A stretch of DNA of 64,000 nt from Marinobacter litoralis (GCF_016427555.1 NZ_JAELVS010000002.1:1-64000), one strand, 5' to 3'. Shown: positions 8,252-17,886, numbered from the stretch's first letter. Notes: a model not told the origin generated them from the letters alone. Program-made: numbers and translations.

Positions 8252-10015
8252 ATGCCGGTACACCGTATGTTGCCACCTTTCTTATCAAAAGAGACGGCTA
8301 TAAAAACGACAGCGTTGCTCATACTCTGTATCCCGTCACTTGTGCTGGCGAATCAGGTTGAGGTGCAGGTGAACGGCGATCACGATGCACTGGAAGACAA
8401 TGCCCGCATTTTTCTGGGCGAAGTTGAAGGGCGTACTGCGGATGGTCTGCGCCGGTATGCCCCGACGGCCGTAGGCCAGGTCAAGGAAGCCCTTCGTGCT
8501 TTGGGCTATTACAACCCGAAGATCACCTGGGATGTTAATGACGGCGAGGTGGGGCTGGCGGAACTGAAACTGACCGTCGATCCCGGTCAGCCGGTGCGCG
8601 TCCGCCAGCGAAATGTGGATATTCACGGGCCCGGCTCGAACGATTCCGAGTTTGTTGAGAATCTGCCCGAGCGGCCCCGGGTGGGAGATGTACTTAACCA
8701 CGGTGAATACGACAACCTTCGTAGCACTATCGGCAACCGGGCGCGGCGCCTGGGTTACTTTGACGGCGAGTTTGAAAACCGGGAGTTGAGGGTTAATCCC
8801 GCTGAAAAAATCGCAGACATCAATTTAAGCTTTGAGTCCGGCGAGCGTTACCGTTTAGGAGAAGTCACCTTTCTGGAGGGGCACGGTTTCGAGCAGCGGC
8901 TTCTGGAGCAATTTGTGACCTTCGAGCCGGGTGAGCCGTTTCATGCAGCTAAGGTTGCCAAGCTAAGTGGCGACCTTTCTAACAGCGGCTATTTTTCCGG
9001 GGTGGATCTGGATGCATCCCCCAGCGATGCGGAAGACCGGGTAATCCCGATTAACATTGATCTGACCCCTCGCGACCCGCGTTCAATCTCAGCGGGTGTC
9101 GGCTTCTCTACCGACGTAGGGCCAAGATTTCGGGGCACCTGGCGAGAGCACTATATCAACCCTATGGGTCATCGGCGGGGGCTCGACACCGAGGTATCGG
9201 AATTGCGTCAGAGTATTTCCGGTTGGTATGAACTGCCGCTAGACCCACCGATGACAGACTCCATCCGTTTGAGCACAGGTTACCAGCGTGAGGAAATCGA
9301 AAACGTGGCCTCCGAGCGTTTGACTCTGGGCCAGCAATGGCGCCATCAGCTCGATACCGGTTGGATGCAAATTCTGGGATTACGATGGGAAGGTGAGCGC
9401 TACACCATCGGCGAGGAAAGGCAGGATACCTCCAGTTTGTTGCTGCCCAGCGTCGGCTATTCGAAGCTGCACTCCAATTCCCCCTTGGACCCGTCGCAGG
9501 GATATCGTTTGCAGGTTGATGTGACGGGAGCGCACCGGGCGGCGCTGTCTGATGCGGATATTCTGCATGTGAACTTTCTGGCCCGAGGTCTTTATACCCT
9601 GGCGGACAATCATCGTTTTTTGGCGCGGTTTAATTTTGGTGGTGTGGCGACGAATAATTTTGATGATGTGCCGCCGTCTCTGCGCTTCTTCGCGGGCGGC
9701 GACCAAACGGTTCGAGGCTACGCTTATGAATCGTTATCTCCGAAAAACAGTGACGGTGATGTGGTGGGTGGCCGCTATCTTATTGTAGGCAGTGCCGAAT
9801 ACCAGTATGAATTCACAAACGGCTGGCGGCTTGCCGCATTCATCGATGAAGGTAACGCGGTAGACGATGTTTTTGATCCGTTAGCCACGGGGGTGGGTGT
9901 CGGGATTCGTTGGGTGAGTCCGGTGGGGCCGCTGCGCCTTGATATTGCAGAAGGGCTGAACGATTCCTTTGGCGGTGGCTGGCGAATCCATTTTTCAATG
10001 GGGCCTGAATTGTGA
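8252..10015 (+). CDS. tamA: Outer-membrane translocation and assembly protein TamA (Omp85 family)
   Basis: A 587-residue Omp85 protein that works with TamB in assembling outer-membrane proteins and moving phospholipids to the outer membrane. A signal sequence (TALLILCIPSLVLA, about residues 19-33) is followed by three POTRA-like repeats and a C-terminal 16-strand barrel. The barrel holds the conserved lid-loop motif VRGYAYESLSP near residue 486 and ends in a strand-like segment, SFGGGWRIHFSMGPEL. The length matches E. coli TamA (577 aa). The ATG at 8252 and one at 8267 are both possible starts; neither has a strong ribosome site. It overlaps tamB by four bases (GTGA), so the two are translationally coupled. 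Confidence 0.9.
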   Translation: MPVHRMLPPFLSKETAIKTTALLILCIPSLVLANQVEVQVNGDHDALEDNARIFLGEVEGRTADGLRRYAPTAVGQVKEALRALGYYNPKITWDVNDGEVGLAELKLTVDPGQPVRVRQRNVDIHGPGSNDSEFVENLPERPRVGDVLNHGEYDNLRSTIGNRARRLGYFDGEFENRELRVNPAEKIADINLSFESGERYRLGEVTFLEGHGFEQRLLEQFVTFEPGEPFHAAKVAKLSGDLSNSGYFSGVDLDASPSDAEDRVIPINIDLTPRDPRSISAGVGFSTDVGPRFRGTWREHYINPMGHRRGLDTEVSELRQSISGWYELPLDPPMTDSIRLSTGYQREEIENVASERLTLGQQWRHQLDTGWMQILGLRWEGERYTIGEERQDTSSLLLPSVGYSKLHSNSPLDPSQGYRLQVDVTGAHRAALSDADILHVNFLARGLYTLADNHRFLARFNFGGVATNNFDDVPPSLRFFAGGDQTVRGYAYESLSPKNSDGDVVGGRYLIVGSAEYQYEFTNGWRLAAFIDEGNAVDDVFDPLATGVGVGIRWVSPVGPLRLDIAEGLNDSFGGGWRIHFSMGPEL

Positions 10016-13000
10016 GTGATCAGCCTGAAACAACTGAAAACCCGAAAAGCGAAATGCCGAAGCAAACACCTCGGCGGCGCTGGTGGTTTTGGCTGTTGAT
10101 TGTGCTTGCGGTGGTGTTACTGCTGCCCTTGGTTTTGTTGGGGCTTATTCTGGTCGCACTGAACACCGATAAAGGTACGGCCTGGACACTGGAGAAGATT
10201 CCGGGTTTGCAAACCGACGCTGCTCACGGTTCGTTGCTGGGGCAATGGCAAGCGGAACGCTTGGAATGGCAAGGTTATGGCGTAGGAGTGGTCGTTCAGT
10301 CACCGGAGGTGGATTGGTCGCCAACGTGTTTGTTCGAGCTAACCGTTTGTCTGGACACCCTGAAAGCCAGTCATGTGGATGTCACGGTGCAACCGTCAGA
10401 TACCGAGGAACAATCCGGCGGCGGGATAACTCTGCCAGACATCGCGTTGCCGCTGGCAGTCGAAGTCAAAGATGTGGATTTGGGGGAGCTGTCCGTCAAC
10501 GGTAGTCGCATCTGGGACCGAGTTGCTTTAAAGACGAGTGGTTCAGGAGCGAGTCTGAATATCGATCAGGCCTCCTATGTTCTAGGCGATCTTCGAGTGA
10601 GTGCCACTGGATGGGCCGAGATGCGCAGAGATTGGCCTTTGGACCTGAATGTGAAAGTCGATTTGCCGCCGCCGTCGGGTGATCAGTGGCAGGTGGACTT
10701 GCAACTGGCTGGCAGCGTGCGGGACTTGCGGGTAAATGGCCAAAGTACGGGCTATCTGGACGCGAAGTTGAAAGGCACGGCTCAACCGCTGGATGAGCGT
10801 TTACCGGCTCAACTCAAGATTAACTCCCCAGCCTTTATGGCGCATCACACGCTCCCGCCTACCTTATTGATGAAAGACCTCTCGTTGAGCTTGGGAGGCT
10901 CGCTGGCAAACGGGTTCCAGACCAAAGCCCGAACGGTGCTTCCCGGCACAACCGGGGACGTTCAGGTTGGCTTGGACGGATTGGTGACGACAGAGTCGGC
11001 TACTGATCTGCACCTGTCACTTTCCGGGCCCGCGGTTACCGAGCGCGACCAGCCCGGTACCTTCAAGGCAGCGGGGAACCTATCCTGGAGCGATGGCTTG
11101 CGGGCCAACGCCGATGTCAGCCTGGATGCCTTCCCCTGGTTTGGTTTGCTGCCAGACGTTTCAGAACCGCCTGTGGTGCTGGAAACCTTAACGGGCCAGG
11201 CCAGTTATCGGGGCGAAAGCTATCAGGCCAACCTCGAGGCGCGTGTAAAAGGTCCGCAGGGGCCTGCCGATCTGGTCGCCAGCCTGGAGGGTAATGCCGA
11301 CGCACTGGTTGTTAACCGATTGGATATGACGACGGGCGCTGGATCGCTTACGGGGGAGGCTGATCTTGGCCTAACCGGGCCCTTATCCTGGCAGGCTGCG
11401 TTCGAATTAAACGCCTTCAATCCGGGCTACTGGTTGCCCATTTTGGAAGCGGACCTGAGTGGCCAAGTGACCAGTCAGGGGCAGTTACAGAACAGCGGGT
11501 TGCCTGTAATGACTGCGGACTGGGATCTTGCCGGTGAATGGCAGCAGCAGCCAGCAAAAGCCAAGGGCAAATTGAGTAGCGACGGATCGGACTGGACGCT
11601 GCAGGATTTGTTGGTATCGGTTGCAAACAATGAAGTTACAGGCAATGGCCATTACGGCGAGGGATTAGGGGTCGACCTATCGGTTGTGCTGCCCAATCCT
11701 GAGGTGATCGTGCCCGGATTGGAAGGTGCGCTATCCGGCGAATTAACAGCAGGGGGTACGCTGGCTGATCCTCAGGGGCAGGTGCGCCTGAAGGCGGACC
11801 AGTTGGCGTGGCGTGACGACGCAAAGGTTGGCCAGTTAAAGGTGCAGGCCAGCCTGGGCTCTGGCGAGGTGTTAGATGCAAGCGTCGTTGCGCAGGACAT
11901 CAAAGCGGCCGGCCAGATTCTGGACGAAGTGAATATCTCAGCCCAAGGCACCAGGGCCGAACACCAGCTTTTGTTTGAGGCAAAGCACCCGGACGTGTCT
12001 TTTTTGATGGAACTGGCTGGAGGGTTGGGAGACGCCTTCGAAAGTTGGAGTGGGGCTATAACCCGGGGCGAAATAAACGTTCCGAAGCCAGGTCATCTGT
12101 GGCAATTGGATCAACGGACAGCCCTCTCGTATAGCAAGCAAGGGGTGCTTGAACTAGGGCAGCATTGCTGGCGCTGGCAGGACAGTTCAGTTTGTGCCGA
12201 AGACCAACAACTTTGGCCCGACCCTGTCATTGCGTACCGGATTAACCAGTTTCCAACCTTGGCCTTGGAACCCTTGTTGCCAGACACCTTGCGCTGGAAG
12301 GCGCAGCTCAATGCCGATATCGAAATTGCGATGACAGAAGCCGGCCCAGATGGCCGGATTGAGATTGACGGCGGGGAAGGTACGTTCGAGTTCCTGGTTC
12401 TGGACGATTGGGAAACGCTGAGCCATCAGGAACTGACTTTAAGCGCGATGCTGAAGCCTGAGATCGCCGAGCTGTCTGTGGCTTTAAAAGGCCCTGAACT
12501 CGGCAAGTTCTCGACACAGCTGGCGATTAACCCGGTAGCCGCGGATCAGCCGGTAGAGGGAACCTTTTCCCTGGGCGATCTCGATCTAGCTTTCGTGTCG
12601 GCGTTTTCCGGGATCGACGAAGTCGCCGGTCAGGTTAATGGCGAAGGCAGATTGGATGGCCCGCTGCTGAAACCGGCCGTTACCGGAGAGCTGGGACTCA
12701 CCGGTGGTAAGTTCCAGGATCCGGATTTGCCGCTTCCGATGGAAGAGGTGGTGCTGGCGCTCGAGTTTGCCGGGTATACCGCCGATATCAACGGGCGCTG
12801 GCAGAGCAATGACCGCAGCGCGGGACAGCTCTCGGGCAGTCTGGACTGGCGCGATGAGCCGGAGCTGAACCTGAATGTCGAAGGAGAGCGCCTGCCGGTG
12901 CATTTTGAGCCCTATGCCTCGGTGGAAGTGGCCCCGGATATTGCCATTCGCTTTCGGTCGGGCGAGCTATCTGTATCCGGGCGCGTAGAAGTACCTCGAG

Positions 13001-13782
13001 GACGAATTGAAGTGCAGGCCCTGCCAGAATCGGCGGTTTCCGTATCTAGCGATGAGGTCATCGTGGGTGTTGAAGCGGAAGATCCTGCAATCCGTGACAT
13101 GCTGATGGATGTGGTTGTAGTGGTCGGTGAAGACGAAGTGACCCTCGATGCTTTTGGCTTGACCGGCAATCTGAAAGGGACGCTGCGAATTGGCAACGAC
13201 ATGGACACCCGGGGCGCTTTGCGATTGGTGAATGGCCGTTACGAAGCCTACGGACAGGATCTCAATCTGCGCAGGGCAAGAGTGGTGTTTGTGGGCGCGC
13301 TGACGGAACCGTATCTGGATATCGAAGCCGTGCGCGAGGTGGATACGGTGGTAGCTGGCATCAGACTCAGCGGCCCTATCAGCGAGCCGGAAACCGAAGT
13401 TTTTTCCGAACCGGCCATGCCGCAAAGCGAAGCTTTGTCATACGTTATCCTGGGACGGCCGCCACAGGGGCGTGGCGATGAAGGGCAAATGAGCGCAGCG
13501 GCAATTTCACTTGGCCTGACACAGACCAATGAGCTGACGCAAAGCATTGGTGATGAGTTGGGTATTAAAAACCTGATGCTCGAAGCTGAAGGGTCAGGGG
13601 AGACGGCGTCGGTGGTTGCCAGTGGCTATATAACCGACGAGCTGAGTATTCGTTACGGTGTAGGCATTTTTGAGCCGATTACCACGGTAGCGTTGCGCTA
13701 CGATCTGGGGCGGTATTTCTATCTGGAGGCAGCCAGTGGTCTGGCTGCCTCATTGGATATCTTCTATACCCGGGATTTTTGA
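10012..13782 (+). CDS. tamB: Translocation and assembly module protein TamB
   Basis: A 1256-residue AsmA-like protein. A short cytoplasmic N-terminus rich in Arg (PRRRWWF) precedes one membrane anchor (about residues 26-48). A very long periplasmic beta-taco region follows, and the C-terminal TamB domain (formerly DUF490) contains the conserved SYVILGRPP and LGIKNLMLEAEGSGETA segments. Such proteins bridge the two membranes and act in lipid transport and outer-membrane protein assembly with TamA. The GTG start at 10012 overlaps the tamA stop in GTGA. The 3' end overlaps the convergent amidotransferase gene by 19 bases. Confidence 0.92.
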   Translation: MSDQPETTENPKSEMPKQTPRRRWWFWLLIVLAVVLLLPLVLLGLILVALNTDKGTAWTLEKIPGLQTDAAHGSLLGQWQAERLEWQGYGVGVVVQSPEVDWSPTCLFELTVCLDTLKASHVDVTVQPSDTEEQSGGGITLPDIALPLAVEVKDVDLGELSVNGSRIWDRVALKTSGSGASLNIDQASYVLGDLRVSATGWAEMRRDWPLDLNVKVDLPPPSGDQWQVDLQLAGSVRDLRVNGQSTGYLDAKLKGTAQPLDERLPAQLKINSPAFMAHHTLPPTLLMKDLSLSLGGSLANGFQTKARTVLPGTTGDVQVGLDGLVTTESATDLHLSLSGPAVTERDQPGTFKAAGNLSWSDGLRANADVSLDAFPWFGLLPDVSEPPVVLETLTGQASYRGESYQANLEARVKGPQGPADLVASLEGNADALVVNRLDMTTGAGSLTGEADLGLTGPLSWQAAFELNAFNPGYWLPILEADLSGQVTSQGQLQNSGLPVMTADWDLAGEWQQQPAKAKGKLSSDGSDWTLQDLLVSVANNEVTGNGHYGEGLGVDLSVVLPNPEVIVPGLEGALSGELTAGGTLADPQGQVRLKADQLAWRDDAKVGQLKVQASLGSGEVLDASVVAQDIKAAGQILDEVNISAQGTRAEHQLLFEAKHPDVSFLMELAGGLGDAFESWSGAITRGEINVPKPGHLWQLDQRTALSYSKQGVLELGQHCWRWQDSSVCAEDQQLWPDPVIAYRINQFPTLALEPLLPDTLRWKAQLNADIEIAMTEAGPDGRIEIDGGEGTFEFLVLDDWETLSHQELTLSAMLKPEIAELSVALKGPELGKFSTQLAINPVAADQPVEGTFSLGDLDLAFVSAFSGIDEVAGQVNGEGRLDGPLLKPAVTGELGLTGGKFQDPDLPLPMEEVVLALEFAGYTADINGRWQSNDRSAGQLSGSLDWRDEPELNLNVEGERLPVHFEPYASVEVAPDIAIRFRSGELSVSGRVEVPRGRIEVQALPESAVSVSSDEVIVGVEAEDPAIRDMLMDVVVVVGEDEVTLDAFGLTGNLKGTLRIGNDMDTRGALRLVNGRYEAYGQDLNLRRARVVFVGALTEPYLDIEAVREVDTVVAGIRLSGPISEPETEVFSEPAMPQSEALSYVILGRPPQGRGDEGQMSAAAISLGLTQTNELTQSIGDELGIKNLMLEAEGSGETASVVASGYITDELSIRYGVGIFEPITTVALRYDLGRYFYLEAASGLAASLDIFYTRDF

Positions 13783-14549
13783 CGGGTATCGGCCTGTTCG
13801 ATAACGCGTGGTGGCTCGCCTTGCCATTGAGCACTTTCGTTTTCAAGGCGCTGGAGTTTCCGTTCGCACGCGGCGTGCACTAAACGTCGAAAAATGCGGC
13901 GATGGCCCACGTGATAGAGCAGGTATTCCGGATGCCACTGTACGCCCATCAGCCATTGCGTGCCCGTGCTTTCGATAGCTTGAACAAACAGATCGTTGTC
14001 CACTGCAGTGACTCTGAGCCCCCGACCCAGGCGCTTGATGGCTTGGCTGTGGATGCGGTTGGCGCCGATTCTCCAGCTTGGCATCAAGTCCTCCAAGCGG
14101 CTGCCTGCCACCAGCCTTACGGTTTGTAGTGGTAGCAACAGCGGCCGGTGCCGCGTATTCACCCTCAGGGGAGTTACGTTCTGGCACAGCGATCCCCCGT
14201 GAAAAATGTTGATGAACTGAGCGCCGCGGCAAATACCGAGTACCGGTATACCAATGGCCTCTGCCTGTTCGAGTAATCGATAGTCGGTGTCATCCCTTCT
14301 CGGGTCGTATTTGGCTGTCACCTGGGGCTGTTGACCATACCGTTCAGGGTGCACATGGGTGCCGCCTGAAAGCACCAGTCCATCGAGCAACGCAACATTA
14401 ATGCGAGATCCGGGGCGTATGTAGTGGGTGCGTGCGCCCGCCAGGCGCAAACCCAGGCTGATGAGCCTCTGGGCAAGACTTCGCCGCGCGGGCCCACTGA
14501 TACCGATTGTCAGCCCCGGAATCTCCGTTTCGGTTTGCTTCTCAGACAT
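13764..14549 (-). CDS. Class I glutamine amidotransferase / gamma-glutamyl hydrolase family (PuuD-like)
   Basis: A 261-residue peptidase-C26-type enzyme. The nucleophile C107 sits in LGICRGAQFINI, and the remaining triad residues H206 and E208 are in VQWHPEYL, so the triad is complete. PuuD-type enzymes hydrolyse gamma-glutamyl amides; members next to amidoligases are thought to supply ammonia or trim gamma-glutamyl products. The start overlaps the end of the upstream amidoligase gene by eight bases, which implies coupled translation and a shared pathway. The product is unknown. Its 3' end overlaps tamB on the other strand. Confidence 0.85.
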   Translation of the reverse strand: MSEKQTETEIPGLTIGISGPARRSLAQRLISLGLRLAGARTHYIRPGSRINVALLDGLVLSGGTHVHPERYGQQPQVTAKYDPRRDDTDYRLLEQAEAIGIPVLGICRGAQFINIFHGGSLCQNVTPLRVNTRHRPLLLPLQTVRLVAGSRLEDLMPSWRIGANRIHSQAIKRLGRGLRVTAVDNDLFVQAIESTGTQWLMGVQWHPEYLLYHVGHRRIFRRLVHAACERKLQRLENESAQWQGEPPRVIEQADTRQKSRV

Positions 14550-15543
14550 AATCGTGTTCTTGGAGCCATGTTTGCGTGGTGTCGGTCCAGGAATGGGTCA
14601 GATTGTGAAAGCTCAGTTCCTGAGCCTCCCGGAATTTTGCCCGCAGCGCAGCCAGATCCTGCGCGTTATTGGCTAATTTCTCGAGCACCACCCAATCGTT
14701 CCACACGCTGGAAAAGTGCCAGTCCGGGTTATCAATGTCGCAGTCAGGAAGCCGGTAATGCAGTGTTGGACGGCTCTTGATGCGGGGGTCTTGCACATAT
14801 TCCGCCAAAAAGTCCGCATCGAGGTGTGCGAACAAAGGCAGCAAGTCCAAAGCGCGATTACGGGTCGGGTTGTTGTCTAGATAATCCTTCATCAAACCTT
14901 TGAGGTCTGGTTCGTAATTATCTTGCATCAACTTTTCTGTGTATTTTGTGCTCCAAGGCTCGATGTAGGTGGTGAACTTACGACTGATATCAATCTGGTG
15001 CCGCGATTTCAACCAATCATACAGCGCGGCAAATGCCTGAAGGTATCGAACAATCGTGCCGGGTTCGAGATCAGGCAGCTCCGGGTTCAGCTGCAACCCG
15101 AAGGCAAAATAAATCGCTTCCCGGCTACCGAGGGCTCCCAAGCCGCGGAGCTCGTCCACGAGCGTTTCCATAATATGGAGTTTGGACAGTGGTAAAGGTG
15201 GGCCAACGATTTCCAGAGGCACAATTTTCTCAGCAGCAAAATCGATCGCGTCCATCGCGTGTGAGGCAAGTTCCCGGATGGACGTGGGCAGGCCCTCATC
15301 AGCAAGATTAAGGTCTTTGATCGGATCGGAATCCAGCTCGATGGTGTAGTCACCGTCTTCAGTTTTGATACTGGTGACATAGCGGGACTGAAGTTCCGGC
15401 TTTCCGCCTAAAAGCCGACTGGCATGATCTATAAGTGCATCATAACTAAGCCCGGACAGTTCAATTTCCACACCAACTTTACGTTCGCTTCCATCCGTTG
15501 TTTGGGTGCTGACGGGCATATTGCTGAGTTTAGAAGAGCTCAT
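14542..15543 (-). CDS. Putative amidoligase-family enzyme (COOH-NH2 ligase)
   Basis: A 333-residue protein from the ATG at 15541-15543; an in-frame ATG at 15618 would add 25 residues, partly leader-like. The N-terminal KVGVEIELSGL resembles the first metal-binding strand of the amidoligase branch of glutamine-synthetase-like/GCS2 ligases. ELDSDPIKD and FGLQLNPELPDLEP fit the following core strands. This family is predicted to form amide bonds with ATP, making peptide-like metabolites or protein modifications, and is repeatedly found with class I amidotransferases, as here. The amidotransferase gene overlaps its 3' end. It is divergent from lexA and the intergenic region holds a LexA box. The family call rests on motif memory; the substrate is unknown. 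Confidence 0.7.
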   Translation of the reverse strand: MSSSKLSNMPVSTQTTDGSERKVGVEIELSGLSYDALIDHASRLLGGKPELQSRYVTSIKTEDGDYTIELDSDPIKDLNLADEGLPTSIRELASHAMDAIDFAAEKIVPLEIVGPPLPLSKLHIMETLVDELRGLGALGSREAIYFAFGLQLNPELPDLEPGTIVRYLQAFAALYDWLKSRHQIDISRKFTTYIEPWSTKYTEKLMQDNYEPDLKGLMKDYLDNNPTRNRALDLLPLFAHLDADFLAEYVQDPRIKSRPTLHYRLPDCDIDNPDWHFSSVWNDWVVLEKLANNAQDLAALRAKFREAQELSFHNLTHSWTDTTQTWLQEHDYV

Positions 15544-15670
15544 AGTCTGTCGTGGTTCCTTTTCAAGCTTTGAGCCTAACCATAACACAGGGGTGTGTCG
15601 TTTCACGTTACTGGCCATAAATGATCGGTTTCAGGCTTTACACTGGATAAAACACTGTATATAGTCAAAT

Positions 15671-15690
15671 CACTGTATAAAAAACCAGTC
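15671..15690 (+). promoter_or_regulatory. LexA-binding site (SOS box)
   Basis: CTGTATAAAAAACCAG at 15673-15688 fits the CTG-N10-CAG core of gammaproteobacterial SOS boxes, with an AT-rich centre. It ends 26 bases before the lexA start, the usual autoregulatory position. A second, imperfect half-site (CTGTATAT) lies at 15655-15662. The site is also about 130 bases upstream of the divergent amidoligase start. Confidence 0.85.
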
Positions 15691-15713
15691 GTTATTATCT
15701 GGAGCGTTCCAAC

Positions 15714-16322
15714 ATGAAATTAACCGCAAGGCAGTCCCAAGTTCTGGATATTATCCGGCGCTATCTTGACGAGACTGGCTATCCGCCAACCCGGGCCGAG
15801 ATTGCAGCGGAGCTGGGCTTTCGCTCTGCGAATGCGGCTGAAGAGCACCTGCGGGCGTTGGCGCGTAAGGGCGCGATTGAAATGGTGCCCGGCGCCAGTC
15901 GCGGTATACGGCTGCCAGAAGCCGAGCCGGATTTGGGCCTGCCGGTGATTGGTCAGGTTGCGGCGGGTAGTCCGATTCTCGCACAGGAGCATGTCGAAGA
16001 TCATTGTGCGCTGCAGCCCAGTTTCTTCTCACCCAAGGCCGATTACCTGCTGCGTGTGCGGGGCATGAGTATGAAAGACATCGGCATTCTGGACGGCGAT
16101 TTATTGGCAGTACACCGGACGCAAGACGTTCAGAATGGGCAGATCGTGATCGCACGGGTGGGTGATGAGGTCACCGTTAAGCGGTTCCGTAAGGAAGGCA
16201 ACAAGGTGTGGTTGATTGCCGAAAACGAAGAGTTTAGCCCCATTGAAGTCGATCTGGCGGAACAGGAGCTCTTCATCGAAGGTCTCGGTGTAGGCGTCAT
16301 CCGCCGCTCAGAATTGCACTGA
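15714..16322 (+). CDS. lexA: SOS repressor LexA
   Basis: A 202-residue repressor that blocks DNA-repair genes until RecA filaments trigger its self-cleavage. It has an N-terminal winged helix ([20 protein letters not shown], about 1-65), a cleavage site at A84-G85 in QVAAGSP, and the Ser119/Lys156 catalytic dyad in MSMKD and VTVKRF. These numbers coincide with those of E. coli LexA. A SOS box lies just upstream, and sulA follows 40 bases downstream as in pseudomonads. Confidence 0.98.
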   Translation: MKLTARQSQVLDIIRRYLDETGYPPTRAEIAAELGFRSANAAEEHLRALARKGAIEMVPGASRGIRLPEAEPDLGLPVIGQVAAGSPILAQEHVEDHCALQPSFFSPKADYLLRVRGMSMKDIGILDGDLLAVHRTQDVQNGQIVIARVGDEVTVKRFRKEGNKVWLIAENEEFSPIEVDLAEQELFIEGLGVGVIRRSELH

Positions 16323-16362
16323 TAGCTGAAAATCGACATGTGAAAACGCAGGTAGGTGAGTG

Positions 16363-16848
16363 ATGGAACAGTTGAGCTTCAATAACACTATGGCGTATCA
16401 ACCCGCGGCTGTGGTCTCTGCGCAGGCTGCTTCATCCCGCTACCGTCGTCCTGAGCCCCGGCGTTCCGTATCCGGAACCGGGCGTACAGGTTTTGGGGGC
16501 AATGTTACCGAGATCATTCTGCCGGAAGGTCAGGTCGAGAACTTCCAGTTGCTGCTGCCCATGCTGACCCAGTTGAATCAGGAAAAGCGCTGGCTGGCCT
16601 GGATAGACCCACCGCAGTCATTGGTGGGCAAGTGGCAAACTATGCACGGCATTGTGACTGGCGAGATTCTGGTGCTGCGATCAACGCCTGAGATTCCGGC
16701 CCAACAACTGGCGGAATTAGCGCTGGGCGCTGGCACCTGCCATGCCGTGGTGTTGTGGACAGACAAGCTGGCGCGCTCTGCCTTTGAGTCGCTTCAAAAG
16801 GCATCCGCGAAAGGAAACAGTCACGGAGTCGTGCTGCGCCAGCGGTAA
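16363..16848 (+). CDS. sulA: SOS cell-division inhibitor SulA
   Basis: A 161-residue protein of the SulA/ImuA-like family, which binds FtsZ and blocks septation during the SOS response. The core segment LPMLTQLNQEKRWLAWIDPPQ followed by GEILVLRS is typical. It lies 40 bases after lexA with no promoter visible between them, so it is probably induced from the same LexA-controlled promoter. The ATG at 16363 is preferred to the GTG one codon earlier. Confidence 0.92.
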   Translation: MEQLSFNNTMAYQPAAVVSAQAASSRYRRPEPRRSVSGTGRTGFGGNVTEIILPEGQVENFQLLLPMLTQLNQEKRWLAWIDPPQSLVGKWQTMHGIVTGEILVLRSTPEIPAQQLAELALGAGTCHAVVLWTDKLARSAFESLQKASAKGNSHGVVLRQR

Positions 16849-16856
16849 TGAGTCTG

Positions 16857-17117
16857 TTAGTGGAGCGTATAGTGAGGCTGGGCGTCGCCAAAATCGCCTT
16901 CGTCTTCGCCCCAATCAACTTCTTCAGAAATGGTTCCGGTCGCCTCGATGCCAGCGGCGATCATAGCTTTCGCAATGCTCATGTCCCGGTCCGCCATCAT
17001 TTCCTTCGCCTCGGGAGAGAAAGAAATGCGGACCAGCGGCGCGGCATCGTCATCAACGCGACGTAAAGCGTAGTCGCCGTTCGGCAGTTCAACGATTTCA
17101 AAAAACGATGGTGACAT
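16857..17117 (-). CDS. Small conserved acidic protein of unknown function
   Basis: An 86-residue soluble protein, MSPSFFEIVELPNGDYALRR..., with a very acidic C-terminal part (EEVDWGEDEGDFGDAQ). I recognise it only by context: pseudomonads carry a similar small gene next to sulA. There is no domain, signal or membrane segment. It ends nine bases from the sulA stop on the opposite strand and lies 63 bases downstream of the DUF6586-type gene, probably in the same operon. Confidence 0.7.
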   Translation of the reverse strand: MSPSFFEIVELPNGDYALRRVDDDAAPLVRISFSPEAKEMMADRDMSIAKAMIAAGIEATGTISEEVDWGEDEGDFGDAQPHYTLH

Positions 17118-17180
17118 TCTTTAGGCCTTTGCTTGGTGCGATTTATTCGTGAGTCATACGTAGTGGCTTGGCAGAGGTCA

Positions 17181-17681
17181 TTACCACTCGCTATGCCTGT
17201 TCTCGACGGCCCGGACAAACTCGGTCATGGCCGTCAGAGTGTTGTTCAGGCTTTTGGCTGAACGGTCTGCGCCATCTTCTGCTGAAATAGCAATGATGTT
17301 GTCCGCAGATACGGTCTTTTTCGGTGTCGGCGGCTGAGTTAACGCTTTTTCAAGTTGGGAAAGATGATTCCACCAGCTGGACGGGGTGCCTTGTAGTGTT
17401 TCCAGGTCTGCTAGATCCTGGTTTTCGTAAGGGATTTTCGCCCTGAGCTCGTCAAGAGACTGCGGCTCGGAATCTTTTTGCTGATGGTGCTGGGCGATCA
17501 TCACCAATAAGCTGCCTCGTGCTCGGAGCAGCAACTCGATTGTGCCCTGGGTCAATGCCTCGCTCAGCATAGTGTTTTGCGGATTAACTTGAGCCTGCTC
17601 AATGGCTTGATCTAACTGTGACAGTAAAATCTTGGCCAGATACAGTTTCTGGGATGTCAGTGAGTACCATTGAGACGCCAT
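17181..17681 (-). CDS. DUF6586-like conserved protein
   Basis: A 166-residue soluble, mostly helical protein beginning MASQWYSLTSQKLYLAKILL, like the pseudomonad gene found between sulA and topA. I chose the ATG at 17679-17681 because the upstream 12-codon extension is not needed and the family starts with this TSQKLYLA segment. A long N-terminal helix pair (residues 10-75) is followed by a Pro/Lys linker and a C-terminal helix. No function is known. Confidence 0.7.
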   Translation of the reverse strand: MASQWYSLTSQKLYLAKILLSQLDQAIEQAQVNPQNTMLSEALTQGTIELLLRARGSLLVMIAQHHQQKDSEPQSLDELRAKIPYENQDLADLETLQGTPSSWWNHLSQLEKALTQPPTPKKTVSADNIIAISAEDGADRSAKSLNNTLTAMTEFVRAVENRHSEW

Positions 17682-17886
17682 AGAGGATCCGTTCAGGATT
17701 AAGCCGAGCCAATTCATTTAGCCGACCAGTGTATCATTTTTAAGCAGGCATTTCTTTCCTTCTGTGGTTTGTGCGTAGACACAAGAAACTACAAAGAATT
17801 TCTTGAAACGGTTGTTTGAATTTGGCAAAAAGGGCCACTTGGGGCAGCGTGAGGATGCTCAAAAGATCATTTTTGGAGAATAAGGA

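Noticed and set aside
15643-15662. Extra CTG half-sites suggesting a second LexA box
   Set aside because: Neither has a CAG at the required ten-base distance, so only the box at 15673-15688 is called.
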